A stretch of DNA of 64,000 nucleotides from Nitzschia sp. pyKryTriq1 (lineage: Eukaryota; Bacillariophyta; Bacillariophyceae; Bacillariales; Bacillariaceae), in contig OY101118.1 of NCBI GenBank assembly GCA_956465555.1, positions 2,191,751-2,255,750 on the forward strand. The letters are read 5' to 3'. The number at the start of each line of letters is the position of its first letter. Position 1 is the stretch's first letter. Positions 1 through 9,723 of this stretch are shown piece after piece. Position numbers and translations under genes: made by a program. The notes beneath the pieces were generated by a model. The model saw nothing but the letters and a program-made list of their open reading frames with translations, ran no database searches and was not told the DNA's origin.

Positions 1-2037
1 TAATAATGTCATCAGGGGCGGTCGATGGCGTCACAACTTCCTTTGGCGTGGAAGAAGGGAACATGGGCTCTTGTCGTGGCTGTGAGAAGAAGGCACGAAT
101 GGGTTCCATTACACGTTCTTTGATACTTTTTCTGTCATTGCCGACTTCGTCCGCCTCATCCGTTTGTTGGTCAGCGATCGCTTCTTCTGTGGGTGGTTCC
201 AGATCCAAAGTCGTTCCCTCGGGGGGTGATGGGTTGGGGTCATCTATGACCAATGGGACAACCTCCTCCTCTTCCTCGTAAGTAGCCTTGGAGCTTACTG
301 GCACTCTCACTTCGAGCATACCTAAATCAGACAAAATAGCAAAGGCTTTGTCTTCGAGCGACATGAGTCTGTACTTTTCAGCAGGGTCTTCCTCATCCTT
401 GAAAACGGCCTCCGTAGCTGTTGGTGTGGGGACCGCTGTGGCCTCATCTTCGGTCGCGGTTGTCACAGGTGATTCATCTTTCATCACAGTGGTCGTCTCT
501 TCCTCTTCGTCCACCTTGCTGGCCACAGAATCATCCAAATCCGCTGCGATATCCGATCCTTTAGCTTCCTCGCCTGCAGGTACTTGTACACTCGCAGCCA
601 TTGCTTCTCCTTCTTCTAAAGTATCAATCAACGCGGTAGAGCTGTCTTCTGGCGTGGTCACCGGAGTGGTAACTTCCATCGTCGACGAGATAGCAGCAGA
701 TTGTTCGGCGTCCTGTCCTTGAGCTGGTTCAGATGAGGCTACTTCTTCTCCTGTTACTTCGTGTACTTCATCTTCTACTTTGATATTAGGAGATGGTAAG
801 GGATCGATTGGTGAGGACCATGGCAGCAGCAACAACCAGCAACAACCAACAACTCCTATTCTTGCAACAATTATGATTCTTCTGACTTACAAACCGTAGA
901 CGAGCTAGTAGAGGAGGAGGAGGATTCCTGAGATCGCTGTGGCATAGAAGCTTCTCGGAGTGGTGGAACATTGGATGAAGTCACCTCCAAAGGTTTTCCG
1001 AAATCTTTGGAGATGATATCAGGGATTCGTGGAGCCATGCTCGGTAGGGAGCTCGTAGACGACGATGATGATGATTCATCGGTTGTGGGAGCTGCAGGGG
1101 GAGGTGATGCGACTTTCTCTTCTGCAAGGACCGGTTCGGGTGACATCATACTACTAGCTGTTTTGGACTTGCTGGCGGCTGCAGCGTTTTGGATCGTCGC
1201 CGCCAGCAAGGATCGCTGGAACTTCTCTTTTTGTACCATTATACCGCTCTCTTGTGAAAGACTTCTTACAACGGGAGTCTCGTTATCCTCGCTTGCTTTA
1301 AATGTTGGGGCACGTGACGCCATCCTTTCTTTTGCGTCGTTTTGGATCTTTGCGGCTAGCAGGGACCGCTGAAACTTTTCCTTTTGGACCGTATTAACTG
1401 AGACTGGAGGAGGAATTGCGTCCTCTTTTGCATTTTCTTCTATACTAGGAATTTCCATGGCCTCCACTTTTGTGCTCGCAGCAGCAACTTCGAGTATGTC
1501 CTCCTTTGGCATGGTGGTTTTATCAGGAGACGAACTACTCGAGGCTGACGACGGTTCTTCCGCCTCGGTCAAAAGTTTTTCTTCCACGGCCTCCTCTGCA
1601 GCTTGCCAGGCTGTGGATATTTTATCCTTGGCTACTTTTGCCTCACTTGCGCTTTGTAATGTTTCAAGCAAGGCCAATGCGTCTTCTTCGGACATTTTGG
1701 ATTTCTCCTTGGACGCCTCCAACATGGCTTTTCCTAGCATTTGTGTAACAAGAAAGGAAGCCATCGTTCGAACCTTCTTTGTATTGGGGGACAAGGATTC
1801 GTCGTCGTGGTTGTTGTCTTCAGAGGAGGATGCTTCGGCTCGCAACGGTGCGACTTGTGCCAAGGAAGGGAAAACGGTAGGACCGCTCACACTTGCCGCT
1901 GCGTATCCACCACCACCATAGCGATAATATCTGGATGTAGCTCGCGGTACTACCGGTACGTCAAACGAATGGGCCGTGGGAATTGACGCCAGGAGACTTG
2001 GTGACAGTGCGAAAATAAGAAGGGAATGATGATTCAT
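1..2037 (-). CDS. Presequence-bearing acidic protein with C-terminal A-F-x-I-L-x-D-L-G-M motif; 3' end beyond window
   Basis: Two exons are visible. Exon 1 (891-2037) starts at an ATG followed by a hydrophobic signal sequence ending SIPTAHS|FDVP, an ASAFAP-like plastid presequence. A GTAAGT donor (890) and an AAAG acceptor give an intron at 778-890 that joins in frame (phase 1) to exon 2, which stays open to base 1, so at least 641 residues are present. The body is Ser/Glu/Ala-rich and low in complexity. It contains an internal duplication: VQKEKFQRSLLAA(K/T)IQN occurs twice about 50 residues apart. Exon 2 carries EKYRLMSLEDKAFAILSDLG followed by MLE, the same motif that ends the two genes at 2426 and 4449. 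No enzymatic domain is recognised. The plus-strand reading frames over this gene are shadows of its biased composition. Function unknown; plastid location is inferred. Confidence 0.75.
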
Positions 2038-2425
2038 GGTTGTAGCTTTGGCTTCTTGATGTGGATGTTGATGTTATTGTGGTATCAATCAGCATCGATC
2101 TCGATCGAAATGAAAACAGTAGTGAACCGTGAACCCTTCGCATGATCGAGATGCAGAGAGATGACGCGATCTTTCGATTTCGCGAATTTGCGATCGGTGG
2201 CAAAGTGATCCTTCTGGCCGTCGCACGGATTCTGACACGTGGCGCCTGGATATTCTCAACCTCCAAATAACGGTACCAGGGTACAGTAGGGCGCGCAATA
2301 ACGAACGTCTCCTGTCGTCAAGCTAGATCTTCTTTCGTTTTTGTTTTGTTCTGTCATTTTTTGTGTGGTTGTCTTTGCATCGAAGTGTACAAGTATCCAT
2401 TAACTTCGTACCTCAGAGAAAAACT
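2038..2425. promoter_or_regulatory. Divergent intergenic region
   Basis: 388 bases between two diverging genes that share the DLGM motif, so it must hold both promoters. I see no clear TATA box. It has several CGATCGAAA-like and TTCGCGAATTTGCG-like words near 2100-2190 but no strong repeat. Confidence 0.4.
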
Positions 2426-3681
2426 ATGCTTCCTTCACGAGCGTTATATGCTATGATCTTTGCCGTGGTGGTGCTTTTATCGGCTGCTGATGCCTATATA
2501 CTGCCGTCGAGAGTTCAAAAGGCTCCTCCTTGTTCGACGACACGTGATTGCTGGTCGTCAAGATCGAAAAATCTTTTGTTCCGCATCCAAGACACCAATG
2601 CCAAGGATGATTCTTTGAGGAGCCATTCAAAAGGGCGTTGGTTTCATGTTTTTCCATCTATAAAGAAAGTGTTTCCTACCAAGGCAAGAAGATTCGTCAT
2701 GGCGTTGATGCTGTTTATGTCGCTCTGCACGAGAACTCCAACCAGCACCGCTGCTGCCAACGCGTCCAAGGCTCGTACTACTACTACTACTACTCGTACC
2801 CCTCAAGTCAAATCTTTTGGAAGCACAAAGATAATCATTCAGCCACCACAACAAGCTAGCATATCCACGTCCAAATCATCTTTATTATCAAAGCCTCTCG
2901 TGGTGGTCGCTGGTACCTCGGGGCTAGCATTATTCCTTGTACGACAACAACAACAACAACGCGTAAGCGGTGGTAAAGACGAAGATAAAGGGAATTTCGA
3001 CTCTACTACAGAACCATCGTCGACAACTGTTGACATGCAACATACATTGAGTTTTGATGATGATACGGAATCTACGGCAACAACAGTGGGTAAAAAATTC
3101 AACGAGGTACCGTCAATCGAAGAAGAGGCAGACTCTGTCGAAGATGATGAAATCGTCCCAGAGCCAGTGGTGTTACCAACAGGTAAGCTTCGACGAACTT
3201 TGTTGGTATATGAGTATATCTGCAGTTCTGACTCACTAAAGAAACGGAAGAATGGGATGCAAAGCTAAATTTACAGACAGCTGAAATGATTGAAGGTCGT
3301 ACTCTGATGGAAAGTACTAGTAGTGCTGAGGAGGAATCCTTGGCAGAAGGATATGTGGAAGGGAAGTCCGCTGTGATTTTGGTTGATGATAAAGGAACGG
3401 AAGAGCTTAGCCGCGTGCTCGCCCTTACAAATGAATGGAAATTTCTTCAAGAAGATGCAGCCAATACTGTCTATCCACTGCGAGAACAGAAATTCATTGA
3501 AGCAAGACGACAGCCAAAAGCAAAGACGGATGCAGAAAAGCTGGCAATGAAATATGGTAAAATCAGCGACACTTCTGAGCGTGCTTATCAAATATTGGTA
3601 GATCTGGGAATGGTGGAGCCCAGCAGTAGAGCCATGGATATATCAAAATTTGAGGGGATTATCGACATGGATAAGCAATAA
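2426..3681 (+). CDS. Secretory/plastid presequence protein ending in the DLGM motif
   Basis: Exon 1 is 2426-3182 and exon 2 is 3242-3681. The 59-nt intron has GTAAGC at its 5' end and CTAAAG at its 3' end, joins in phase 1, and gives a 398-residue protein. The ATG at 2426 is preferred over an in-frame ATG at 2363 because it directly precedes a signal peptide (ALYAMIFAVVVLLSAADA|Y). A second hydrophobic stretch (VVVAGTSGLALFLV) lies near residue 165, followed by a Gln run and an acidic Ser/Thr-rich region. The C-terminus has MKYGKISDTSERAYQILVDL followed by GMVE, clearly related to the neighbours on both sides, and the basic segment before it (EARRQPKAKTDAEKLAMKY) resembles the one in the gene at 4449. 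The rest of the protein is not recognised. The signal peptide lacks the usual Phe at +1, so plastid targeting is less sure than for its neighbours. Confidence 0.75.
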
Positions 3682-3860
3682 AATGGAGAAAGAAATTCCT
3701 GGGACAACAAAATTGCTGACTGTTGTATATTTTTGGTTAGTCTTTCTTCGGTACGTGCCGTACTCTACCGTAGAACGTACTGAATGAAGAGCACCCGGCG
3801 ATCAGTGGAACGTACTGAAGAGCACCCGATCCACGTTATCGGTAGGAAGTACCATATAGT

Positions 3861-3900
3861 ACTCTCTCTCTCTCTCTACTAGAGTAGAGAGAGTACTACT
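3861..3900. repeat. CT/AG inverted repeat (hairpin)
   Basis: AGTACTCTCTCTC and its complement GAGAGAGTACT flank a short CTACTAGAGTAG centre. Similar ACTAGTAG-centred hairpins recur between genes elsewhere in the window. Confidence 0.6.
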
Positions 3901-3902
3901 AA

Positions 3903-3930
3903 AGTGCACTTTTTCCCTGCTTTACTCTCT
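3903..3930 (+). repeat. Fragment of dispersed short repeat
   Basis: AGTGCACTTTTTCCCTGCTT followed by TACTCT matches the second half of the repeat copy at 20022 (AGTGCACTATTTCGCTGCTT then TAC). The first half is absent. Confidence 0.45.
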
Positions 3931-4448
3931 ACTCTCTACTACTAGTAGTAGTAGAGCAGAGGAGTCAAGAGAGAGAGTAGAAGTATTGTCGCATACGAGT
4001 ACTTGTACTGTACCGTACTGTACCAGGTACCGGTACTGTAGACAGGGAATTCCCTGTCTATTGTTTGATCTCTTGGATCGAAAAAGGGGCTACAGAAGCG
4101 CCAAAAAATCATCACCACGTCATGCTTTTTGCACCGGCCATGCATTTTGCGGACGTTTGCCGCGTCCCCTCTACCGTGCGTATTTTTTATCTCCCCTCGC
4201 TCGTTCGTTTTGGCGAGATCCTTTCACTCACAAAACAAGCATCGTCGCAGGATACCATACCATATTGTTCGTTTATTCCAACCCTCGTCTGGGGTAGATA
4301 CATTCTGTTGTCCACCAGTACGTCTATGGCAACATACAGGCTTCACCTATCCCTGGCAAAGTAAACTGACTTTTTGATTCTGCCTACACCGAGTGAATAT
4401 TCCAATTCTAATCGCTACAAACAAGCCGAGCGTCGAAGCAAATCAACC

Positions 4449-4757
4449 ATGCAACCACTTTCAAAGCTCATAGCGCTTCTGTTGGCGGCCTGTGCCCTTT
4501 TCCCTTCAACTACAAATAGTTTTTCGTTTAAATTGATCAATGCAAAAGCTGGTGGGAAGAAGCTACTCAGGATTTTTCGTCGCGAGCCAAAGGAACCGGA
4601 AAATTTCCCCTTCCCAGCCAGGAACGAGGCTTTGATGGTTCAACCGAAGCGAAGAAAAGTCGAGGCCAAATTACAGGAGAAATATGCGGCAATCGACAAC
4701 CTGGAAGAACGCGCCTTCCAGATATTACTTGATCTAGGAATGGTGGTGCAGAATTGA
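4449..4757 (+). CDS. Small presequence protein ending in the DLGM motif
   Basis: A 102-residue protein. The ATG at 4449 is chosen over the in-frame upstream start at 4374 because it immediately precedes a signal peptide (MQPLSKLIALLLAACALFPS) ending TTNS|FSFK, with Phe at the predicted cleavage point as in diatom plastid presequences. After a short basic region (GGKKLLRIFRREPK, QPKRRKVEAK) the protein ends with EKYAAIDNLEERAFQILLDL followed by GMVVQN, the third copy in 5 kb of the motif seen in the genes at 1-2037 and 2426-3681. It is nearly just presequence plus motif, so it is a good guide to the minimal unit. No known domain is recognised. Function unknown. Confidence 0.7.
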   Translation: MQPLSKLIALLLAACALFPSTTNSFSFKLINAKAGGKKLLRIFRREPKEPENFPFPARNEALMVQPKRRKVEAKLQEKYAAIDNLEERAFQILLDLGMVVQN

Positions 4758-4826
4758 GATAGACGGAGCAAGCTAATGTCTATGACTGTAGCGTGAAATT
4801 GACGGGTTGGATGTCGAATTTGTAGC

Positions 4827-7373
4827 CTAATCGTATAATACGGCCTTCATCAAATCAAGAAGCTCCTTGTCTTGACCCCCAAGGCTGCCATCATTTTCTG
4901 CGTCTTTCATTACATCCTCTATGCTAGCACCGAACGAATTTTTGAACTGCTCCTTTACCTCCTTCATTTCTTCGTCAGGAATACTTCCTGAGTCCTTCAT
5001 CGTCTTCAGAAGAGTCAAAACTTCTTTCAATTGTTCTGGGCTCATGTCTTCGCTACCTTCGCCACCCATGCCAGGCATACCTGCCAATCCTTCCAAATCC
5101 ATGCCTTTCATCATTTCTTCCATGCCTTCCATGTCCCCTGATTTGAGAGCCTCCATCATTTGCTTTTGAACAGCCTTCATGACGAGACCTTCAGCTTTCT
5201 TTTCGTTGATCTGGAAGACATCCTGTAGGAGAGCGACTCGGTCTTCAAAGTCCTCTTCCATTGACATCATATTGGTCATTCCCGAAGCGGCGTAAGCGGT
5301 GAACATTTGCTCCAGCTTACCCTTTGGCAGATCCCCGCCATAAGTAACTGGCTTGATTACTACCCCTTCAGCAATCGAATTGTAGAGAGAGGCGGCGTGA
5401 TTCATGAAGTTGACGACGATAGCGATGGCCTCCACTGTTAGCTTGTCGTCCTTTTCCTTCAGCGTAGAAGATGCCAGGTCGACAATGTCAATGAGCATGC
5501 AATTGACAACGTTTGCAAAGACTTCGGCTGCTTCTTCCTTCGTGAGGCCAGTCGACTCTTGGGCCTCGGTCAACATGCCACAAGCGGTGTCAACATCAAA
5601 TTTTTCCATGGGCATGTCCCCGGAAAGCGCAACAATACCGGGAAATCGACCAGGAGCCCCAAAAGTCAAAATCTTCGAGAGCAACTTGGCAAACTCTGGA
5701 GCCTTCGCATCATCCGTTACCATAGCACTGATATCAGTTTCTCTTTCATTCTTCTTTTTTCCAAACACTGATTTGATACCGAGACGCTTCTTCTTTTTCG
5801 GTAAACTTTCGACCTCTGCGGTCTTCTCTATTGGCCTTGACTGCTCTTCGTCGAAAGCGAAATCAGACATGTCAGTATCCACCTCTTCCAGCGCCGGAGC
5901 AGAGCTCGGAGAATCTTCGTCATCCATACCCATGAGAAGCTTGAACTGACGCTGTCTTTCTTCTTCATCAGCGGCGGACTTGTCTCTCAAAAGCTTCAGA
6001 GCATAGCCCCCACCACCCACAGCGACAACCACACCAGAAACAGGCAAAATTGGAATCTTCGAAGACTTCTTGGTTGCAATCGGTGCTTCCCCCTGACCTT
6101 CAATCTCTTCACCAGCGATTTCCTCAGAGGAAATTTCAACTCCTCCCATCTCCGAGTCAGGTGCTATCGGTGCGTTGGCAATGGCGTCGGCAGATGTGGA
6201 CGCGACTACTTCAGCCGCGCCCACAGCAGCTCCGGTGGCAGCTGCGACTGCCGCCGCAACAGCTGCTTTTGCATCTTCCTTCTCTTTCTTTGCAGCTTCT
6301 TTGGCTGCAGCTGTCTCAGCTTTCGCTTTGGCCTTTTCTTCTTGCGCCCTTTGCTTGGCCGCCGCTTTCTCGGCCGCTGCCTTTTCCTTGGCTTCTGCCT
6401 TCAGGCGTTTGGCTTCAGCCTTGTCCATGGACTTGATCTTCCCACTTTTTGCCATCTTCTCTTTGGCACTCATCTCACCTTCTTTTGGCGGAGTGATCTG
6501 ACCGTACATTTCAAGATTGGCGTTGTACTTGGCAGCCAACGCTGACGCTTGTGCTGCTGGCAATTCTAGAATACCACTGGTTTTGTCCTGGTGCTTTTCA
6601 AAGTATTCCACAGGGTCCATACCACGGTTTTCCATGTCTTCGACCATCGCCTTGATCATTGCCCGGTTAGCTTGCTTTTGGTAAGCATAGCTCCTTTGGG
6701 GGCTTTTAGTCTCGAACTCCTTTTCAACAGAGAATCTGGTTCCAGGGACTGAAGCCGGGTCCAATCCCTTTTCGGCTTCAAACATTTGCCGTAACCCTTC
6801 CATATCAGTGAAGGGGCAGATTCCCTGATGTAGCAAGTCTCTTTTTAGCTTGTTGATGCCATCTAGACGCTCTTGCGCCTCCTTTTCTTGTTCCGCTTTG
6901 TACTCAGCTTCAAACTTTTCCCGAGCAGCCGGTCCCTCTTCAGCTTGGATCTGTCGGGCTTTGGCATTCATCGCTGACAAATCGTGCTGAGCTTGAGCCT
7001 GCATTTTCCTCTGATGATTCTCCAGAGCGTCTGTAAGAGGGTCTCGAACATCAGCTTTGGGCATCGCCATAACAGGAGCGGAAGCTTCAGCTGCTTTGGG
7101 CATCGCCACCACAGCTGCCGATGATGCCAAGGCTACAAAGGCTAAGGACTTTTTCGTTCTAGAAAGGAGTCGCCTTAACTTTGAGGGACGCGATCGTTCT
7201 GAGCCATTGTCTTCGTTGTCCTCTGCCATGCCCCAGCATGTCGTAGAAGACGATATTTCCGGCACTGTTGTCACACGTGCAAGGTCATTGCGGTGGAACT
7301 GTGACGTTGGCACCACAAATGCTTCGGATGGCTGCAAAATCACCGCCAACAAGGCCAGATGCGAGAATTTCAT
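4827..7373 (-). CDS. Large plastid-type membrane and coiled-coil protein, unknown function
   Basis: Single exon, 848 residues from the ATG at 7373, which begins MKFSHLALLAVILQPSEA|FVVP, a textbook ASAFAP-type plastid presequence; an upstream in-frame start at 7406 would bury it. A hydrophobic segment (LAFVALASSAAVVAM) follows after about 75 residues and could be a thylakoid-transfer or membrane signal. Residues of roughly 310-400 are a long Ala/Lys/Glu coiled coil. A second hydrophobic segment (ILPVSGVVVAVGGGGYAL) is followed by Lys-rich KKKKRLGIKSVFGKKK. The C-terminal 300 residues look globular and alpha-helical, Met-rich near the end (MEGMEEMMKGMDLEGLAGM). I recognise no named family. It converges on the DLGM gene at 4449 with only 69 bases between. 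Confidence 0.8.
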   Translation of the reverse strand: MKFSHLALLAVILQPSEAFVVPTSQFHRNDLARVTTVPEISSSTTCWGMAEDNEDNGSERSRPSKLRRLLSRTKKSLAFVALASSAAVVAMPKAAEASAPVMAMPKADVRDPLTDALENHQRKMQAQAQHDLSAMNAKARQIQAEEGPAAREKFEAEYKAEQEKEAQERLDGINKLKRDLLHQGICPFTDMEGLRQMFEAEKGLDPASVPGTRFSVEKEFETKSPQRSYAYQKQANRAMIKAMVEDMENRGMDPVEYFEKHQDKTSGILELPAAQASALAAKYNANLEMYGQITPPKEGEMSAKEKMAKSGKIKSMDKAEAKRLKAEAKEKAAAEKAAAKQRAQEEKAKAKAETAAAKEAAKKEKEDAKAAVAAAVAAATGAAVGAAEVVASTSADAIANAPIAPDSEMGGVEISSEEIAGEEIEGQGEAPIATKKSSKIPILPVSGVVVAVGGGGYALKLLRDKSAADEEERQRQFKLLMGMDDEDSPSSAPALEEVDTDMSDFAFDEEQSRPIEKTAEVESLPKKKKRLGIKSVFGKKKNERETDISAMVTDDAKAPEFAKLLSKILTFGAPGRFPGIVALSGDMPMEKFDVDTACGMLTEAQESTGLTKEEAAEVFANVVNCMLIDIVDLASSTLKEKDDKLTVEAIAIVVNFMNHAASLYNSIAEGVVIKPVTYGGDLPKGKLEQMFTAYAASGMTNMMSMEEDFEDRVALLQDVFQINEKKAEGLVMKAVQKQMMEALKSGDMEGMEEMMKGMDLEGLAGMPGMGGEGSEDMSPEQLKEVLTLLKTMKDSGSIPDEEMKEVKEQFKNSFGASIEDVMKDAENDGSLGGQDKELLDLMKAVLYD

Positions 7374-7991
7374 GGTTCTGATCGCTAGGATAGGGTTCAA
7401 TTGCAAATGAGACGTCTCGTCTTTGCTGTGCTAAGAAGAGTACTATGGAGCTCTATCTTTAGGAGTACTTGCAGCATTCAATGTCCGATGCCCAACGATT
7501 TGGCGGGATGTGATGCTTTTGCTTGATGCATGCTTGATGTGTTGCGTTTCGCAGGTCGCAGAGCGCGGGGCAGATGATAGAGGCCGAAGCGAGAGCGATC
7601 TTTTCCGTCATCATCGTGCTGACACGTGGATATTTTCTTGAACGCGTACACAGTACAGACAGGATCCAAAATGCAGTCGGCTCAGTCGCATGTCATATAG
7701 TCGTACATTCTTCACAACATAAGACCGACCGCCAACCGCGGCGGCGATGCGTTGCCCTCTTCTCGTTATCTCGATTGTTTTGGATGGCTGTCACTGGCTC
7801 TCTCCCGCCCTCAAATGGTGGTTTCTACAGTACTTTCTACGTACCGTATTGGTACTTCTACTGTACCATTATGATAATATGTAGCCGTGTTGTGCCTGCT
7901 GTCCTGCTATCTATTTCCACCGATCCTATTGCGATCATACTGTACTGGTAGTCTCGGCACTCTTTACGTCCAACAAACAAACAACATCATC
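7374..7991. promoter_or_regulatory. Divergent intergenic region
   Basis: 618 bases between a minus-strand and a plus-strand gene, expected to hold both promoters. Open frames here are short and unconvincing. A TACCGTATTGGTACTTCTAC-type stretch lies at about 7840-7865. Confidence 0.4.
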
Positions 7992-8543
7992 ATGTTCCGT
8001 CATATGGCATCATTGGCCTTTCGTGCTCCTTCCGTGACGCGTCTGAGCAACCTCAACATTGGAGCCATCCGATACATGTCAGATGTCGTCAACACAGGAA
8101 CAGTCAAATGGTTCGACACGAAGAAGGGTTTTGGATTCATTGTTCCAGACGACGGATCCGAAGACATTTTTGTTCATCAATCGTCTATCCATGCGGAAGG
8201 TTTCCGTTCTCTTGCTGTGAGTCGAATGCTATGTTTTAGATTGATTTATCAAGCCGCCTGTGACTTCAGTGTTTTGCGCCTTTCGATTTCTTGCACAAGA
8301 ATAAATTCTTTTGTTTCTCACTTCTTCTACTATTATTTAAAATGACAGGACGGTGAAGCTGTAGAGTTTTCGGTATTCAAGGATCCCAATGGACGAAGCA
8401 AGGCAGAAAATGTCACTGGTCCCATGGGCGCCTACGTTCAGGGCGCTCCCAAGAGGCCTCGAATGTATTCTGACAACAACTTTGGCGGTGGTGGTGGTTT
8501 CGGCGGAGGCCGAGGAGGTTTCGGTGGAGGCAATGACATGTAA
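7992..8543 (+). CDS. Cold-shock-domain RNA-binding protein, probably mitochondrial
   Basis: Exon 1 is 7992-8216 and exon 2 is 8349-8543; the 132-nt intron (GTGAGT...GACAG) is in phase 0, giving 139 residues. The N-terminus ([20 protein letters not shown]...RYMS) is rich in Arg/Ser/Ala and lacks acidic residues, as mitochondrial presequences do. The cold-shock domain begins near residue 37 with [16 protein letters not shown] (RNP1) and IFVHQS (RNP2), and its second half is in exon 2 ([10 protein letters not shown]...ENVTGP). The tail is Gly-rich ([19 protein letters not shown]), like plant and algal CSD proteins. The family binds single-stranded RNA or DNA and acts as an RNA chaperone. The family call is firm; the compartment is inferred. 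Confidence 0.92.
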
Positions 8544-8793
8544 ACGAACGCCACCCAGATTAAGATACTACATTCGAAGCTTTCCATAGATATCTATAAT
8601 AAGAAATTTAATAGAGCGCGTGCTCATTTTTCTTTTTATTGAGGGGGGCATTCCTTTCTCCTTCCTTGAAAAAAGAGGTGTACTCCGGACTACAGTATTA
8701 GCAGCATTACTAGGATCTTCGTCTATCTACTCTAGTCAGACTAGAAAATCAGGAATAGAAAAGGTGTTCGTTACTTGCTAATGTACTCTACTA

Positions 8794-9723
8794 TTACTTG
8801 CTTGAACATGGAGAATAGTACACGGTCGTCACAAATTTCGTTTTGAAGCGCTGCGTTATTCCGAGGACCATCATGTTGTCTTTGATCGCTGTACAATACA
8901 AGTGATTCAATGCAACATGTTGCGGTACTGGCAAGGCCGCTGTATCCTGAAGCTGGGGCGGCTTGTTCAAAATAATGTGGCGCAAATGAGGGGGAAGAGG
9001 TGGCGGCTCCTTCGTGTAATCATCCAAGTCAGGCATGTTGTGAGAAAATACTTCCCCATCCTTGTCCGGGCGGTTGCCCATCTCCTCCGATCCATCGCTG
9101 TTGTCCCCTGATTTGTCAGTGTCGACTTCTTCCCCGGAATAGCCGTACTCTGCGGCGGCCTTTTCTCTCTCGAACTCTCGATCACCCGTGTACGCCTTGA
9201 AATCCGTGACATCGATAAAGTTGTTGATACGACCTTCAATGTCCGCAACCGTTGGTTGATCAGGGGCAAATCGCCATTCGTCGTCCACGATGAACTTAAA
9301 GGCGTGCTTGCCTCTCTTCAAGTTATGAATGTACGTAAAGTCGTTACCGGATCGATGCATCGGAATCTGACGCGACCATCCATTGAAGGTTCCAGTGATG
9401 TACACTTGTCTACCCCCGTGTTCCCATCGAAAGACTGTCGGTACAGTGTCATCGTCCAGCCAATTCTCGATCCCAGTAGATCCAGCTGAAGCTGCAACGG
9501 CCGCTGCTGTCTGCTCTGCGTCCAACATATTCATGGAAGCATCGCTTCCGGATCGCTGCATCTGCTTCGACTGTTGCTGCTGCTGTTGCTGCTGCTCCGC
9601 TCCGTATCCTCCACTTGCGCCCGGCGGGATTCCGTACCCACCGTATCCGCCAGCACCTCCTTGATTACGCGGATCGTCACCTGACGGTGTTCCACCTCCA
9701 TTGATAGGCTGTTGATTTCCCAT
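8794..9723 (-). CDS. AMPK/SNF1 protein kinase beta subunit
   Basis: 309 residues, single exon. The ATG at 9723 gives MGNQQP, a likely N-myristoylation site as in animal and plant beta subunits; the in-frame ATG six codons upstream would destroy it. After a Gly- and Gln-rich N-terminus, the CBM48 glycogen-binding domain spans about residues 90-180 (PTVFRWEHGGRQVYITGTFN, then GWSRQIPMHR, and GKHAFKFIVDDEWRFAPDQP). The C-terminal ASC domain that binds alpha and gamma subunits is intact (PPPLPPHLRHIILNKP, then PVPQHVALNHLYCTAIKDNM and a final TTVYYSP). It is the scaffold of the energy-sensing kinase. Clear family match. Confidence 0.95.
   Translation of the reverse strand: MGNQQPINGGGTPSGDDPRNQGGAGGYGGYGIPPGASGGYGAEQQQQQQQQSKQMQRSGSDASMNMLDAEQTAAAVAASAGSTGIENWLDDDTVPTVFRWEHGGRQVYITGTFNGWSRQIPMHRSGNDFTYIHNLKRGKHAFKFIVDDEWRFAPDQPTVADIEGRINNFIDVTDFKAYTGDREFEREKAAAEYGYSGEEVDTDKSGDNSDGSEEMGNRPDKDGEVFSHNMPDLDDYTKEPPPLPPHLRHIILNKPPQLQDTAALPVPQHVALNHLYCTAIKDNMMVLGITQRFKTKFVTTVYYSPCSSK

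Larger units (their letters stand above)
3682..4448. other. Intergenic region with short repeats and a hairpin
   Basis: No convincing gene. It contains an imperfect duplication around 3772-3831 (GAACGTACTGA...AGAGCACCCG twice), a strong inverted repeat around 3860-3900 (AGTACTCTCTC against GAGAGAGTACT), a fragment of the dispersed repeat at 3903-3930, and GTACCGGTAC-type words near 4019-4038. The promoter of the gene at 4449 must lie here. Confidence 0.5.

Noticed and set aside
6-722. Plus-strand frames of 91 and 144 residues rich in Ser/Val
   Set aside because: They are the complement of exon 2 of the minus-strand gene, which has the conserved DLGM motif and a good splice junction. The Ser runs mirror Glu/Asp codons on the other strand.
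1457-1921. Plus-strand 154-residue frame
   Set aside because: Antisense shadow of the Ala/Glu-rich minus-strand exon 1; no protein-like order.
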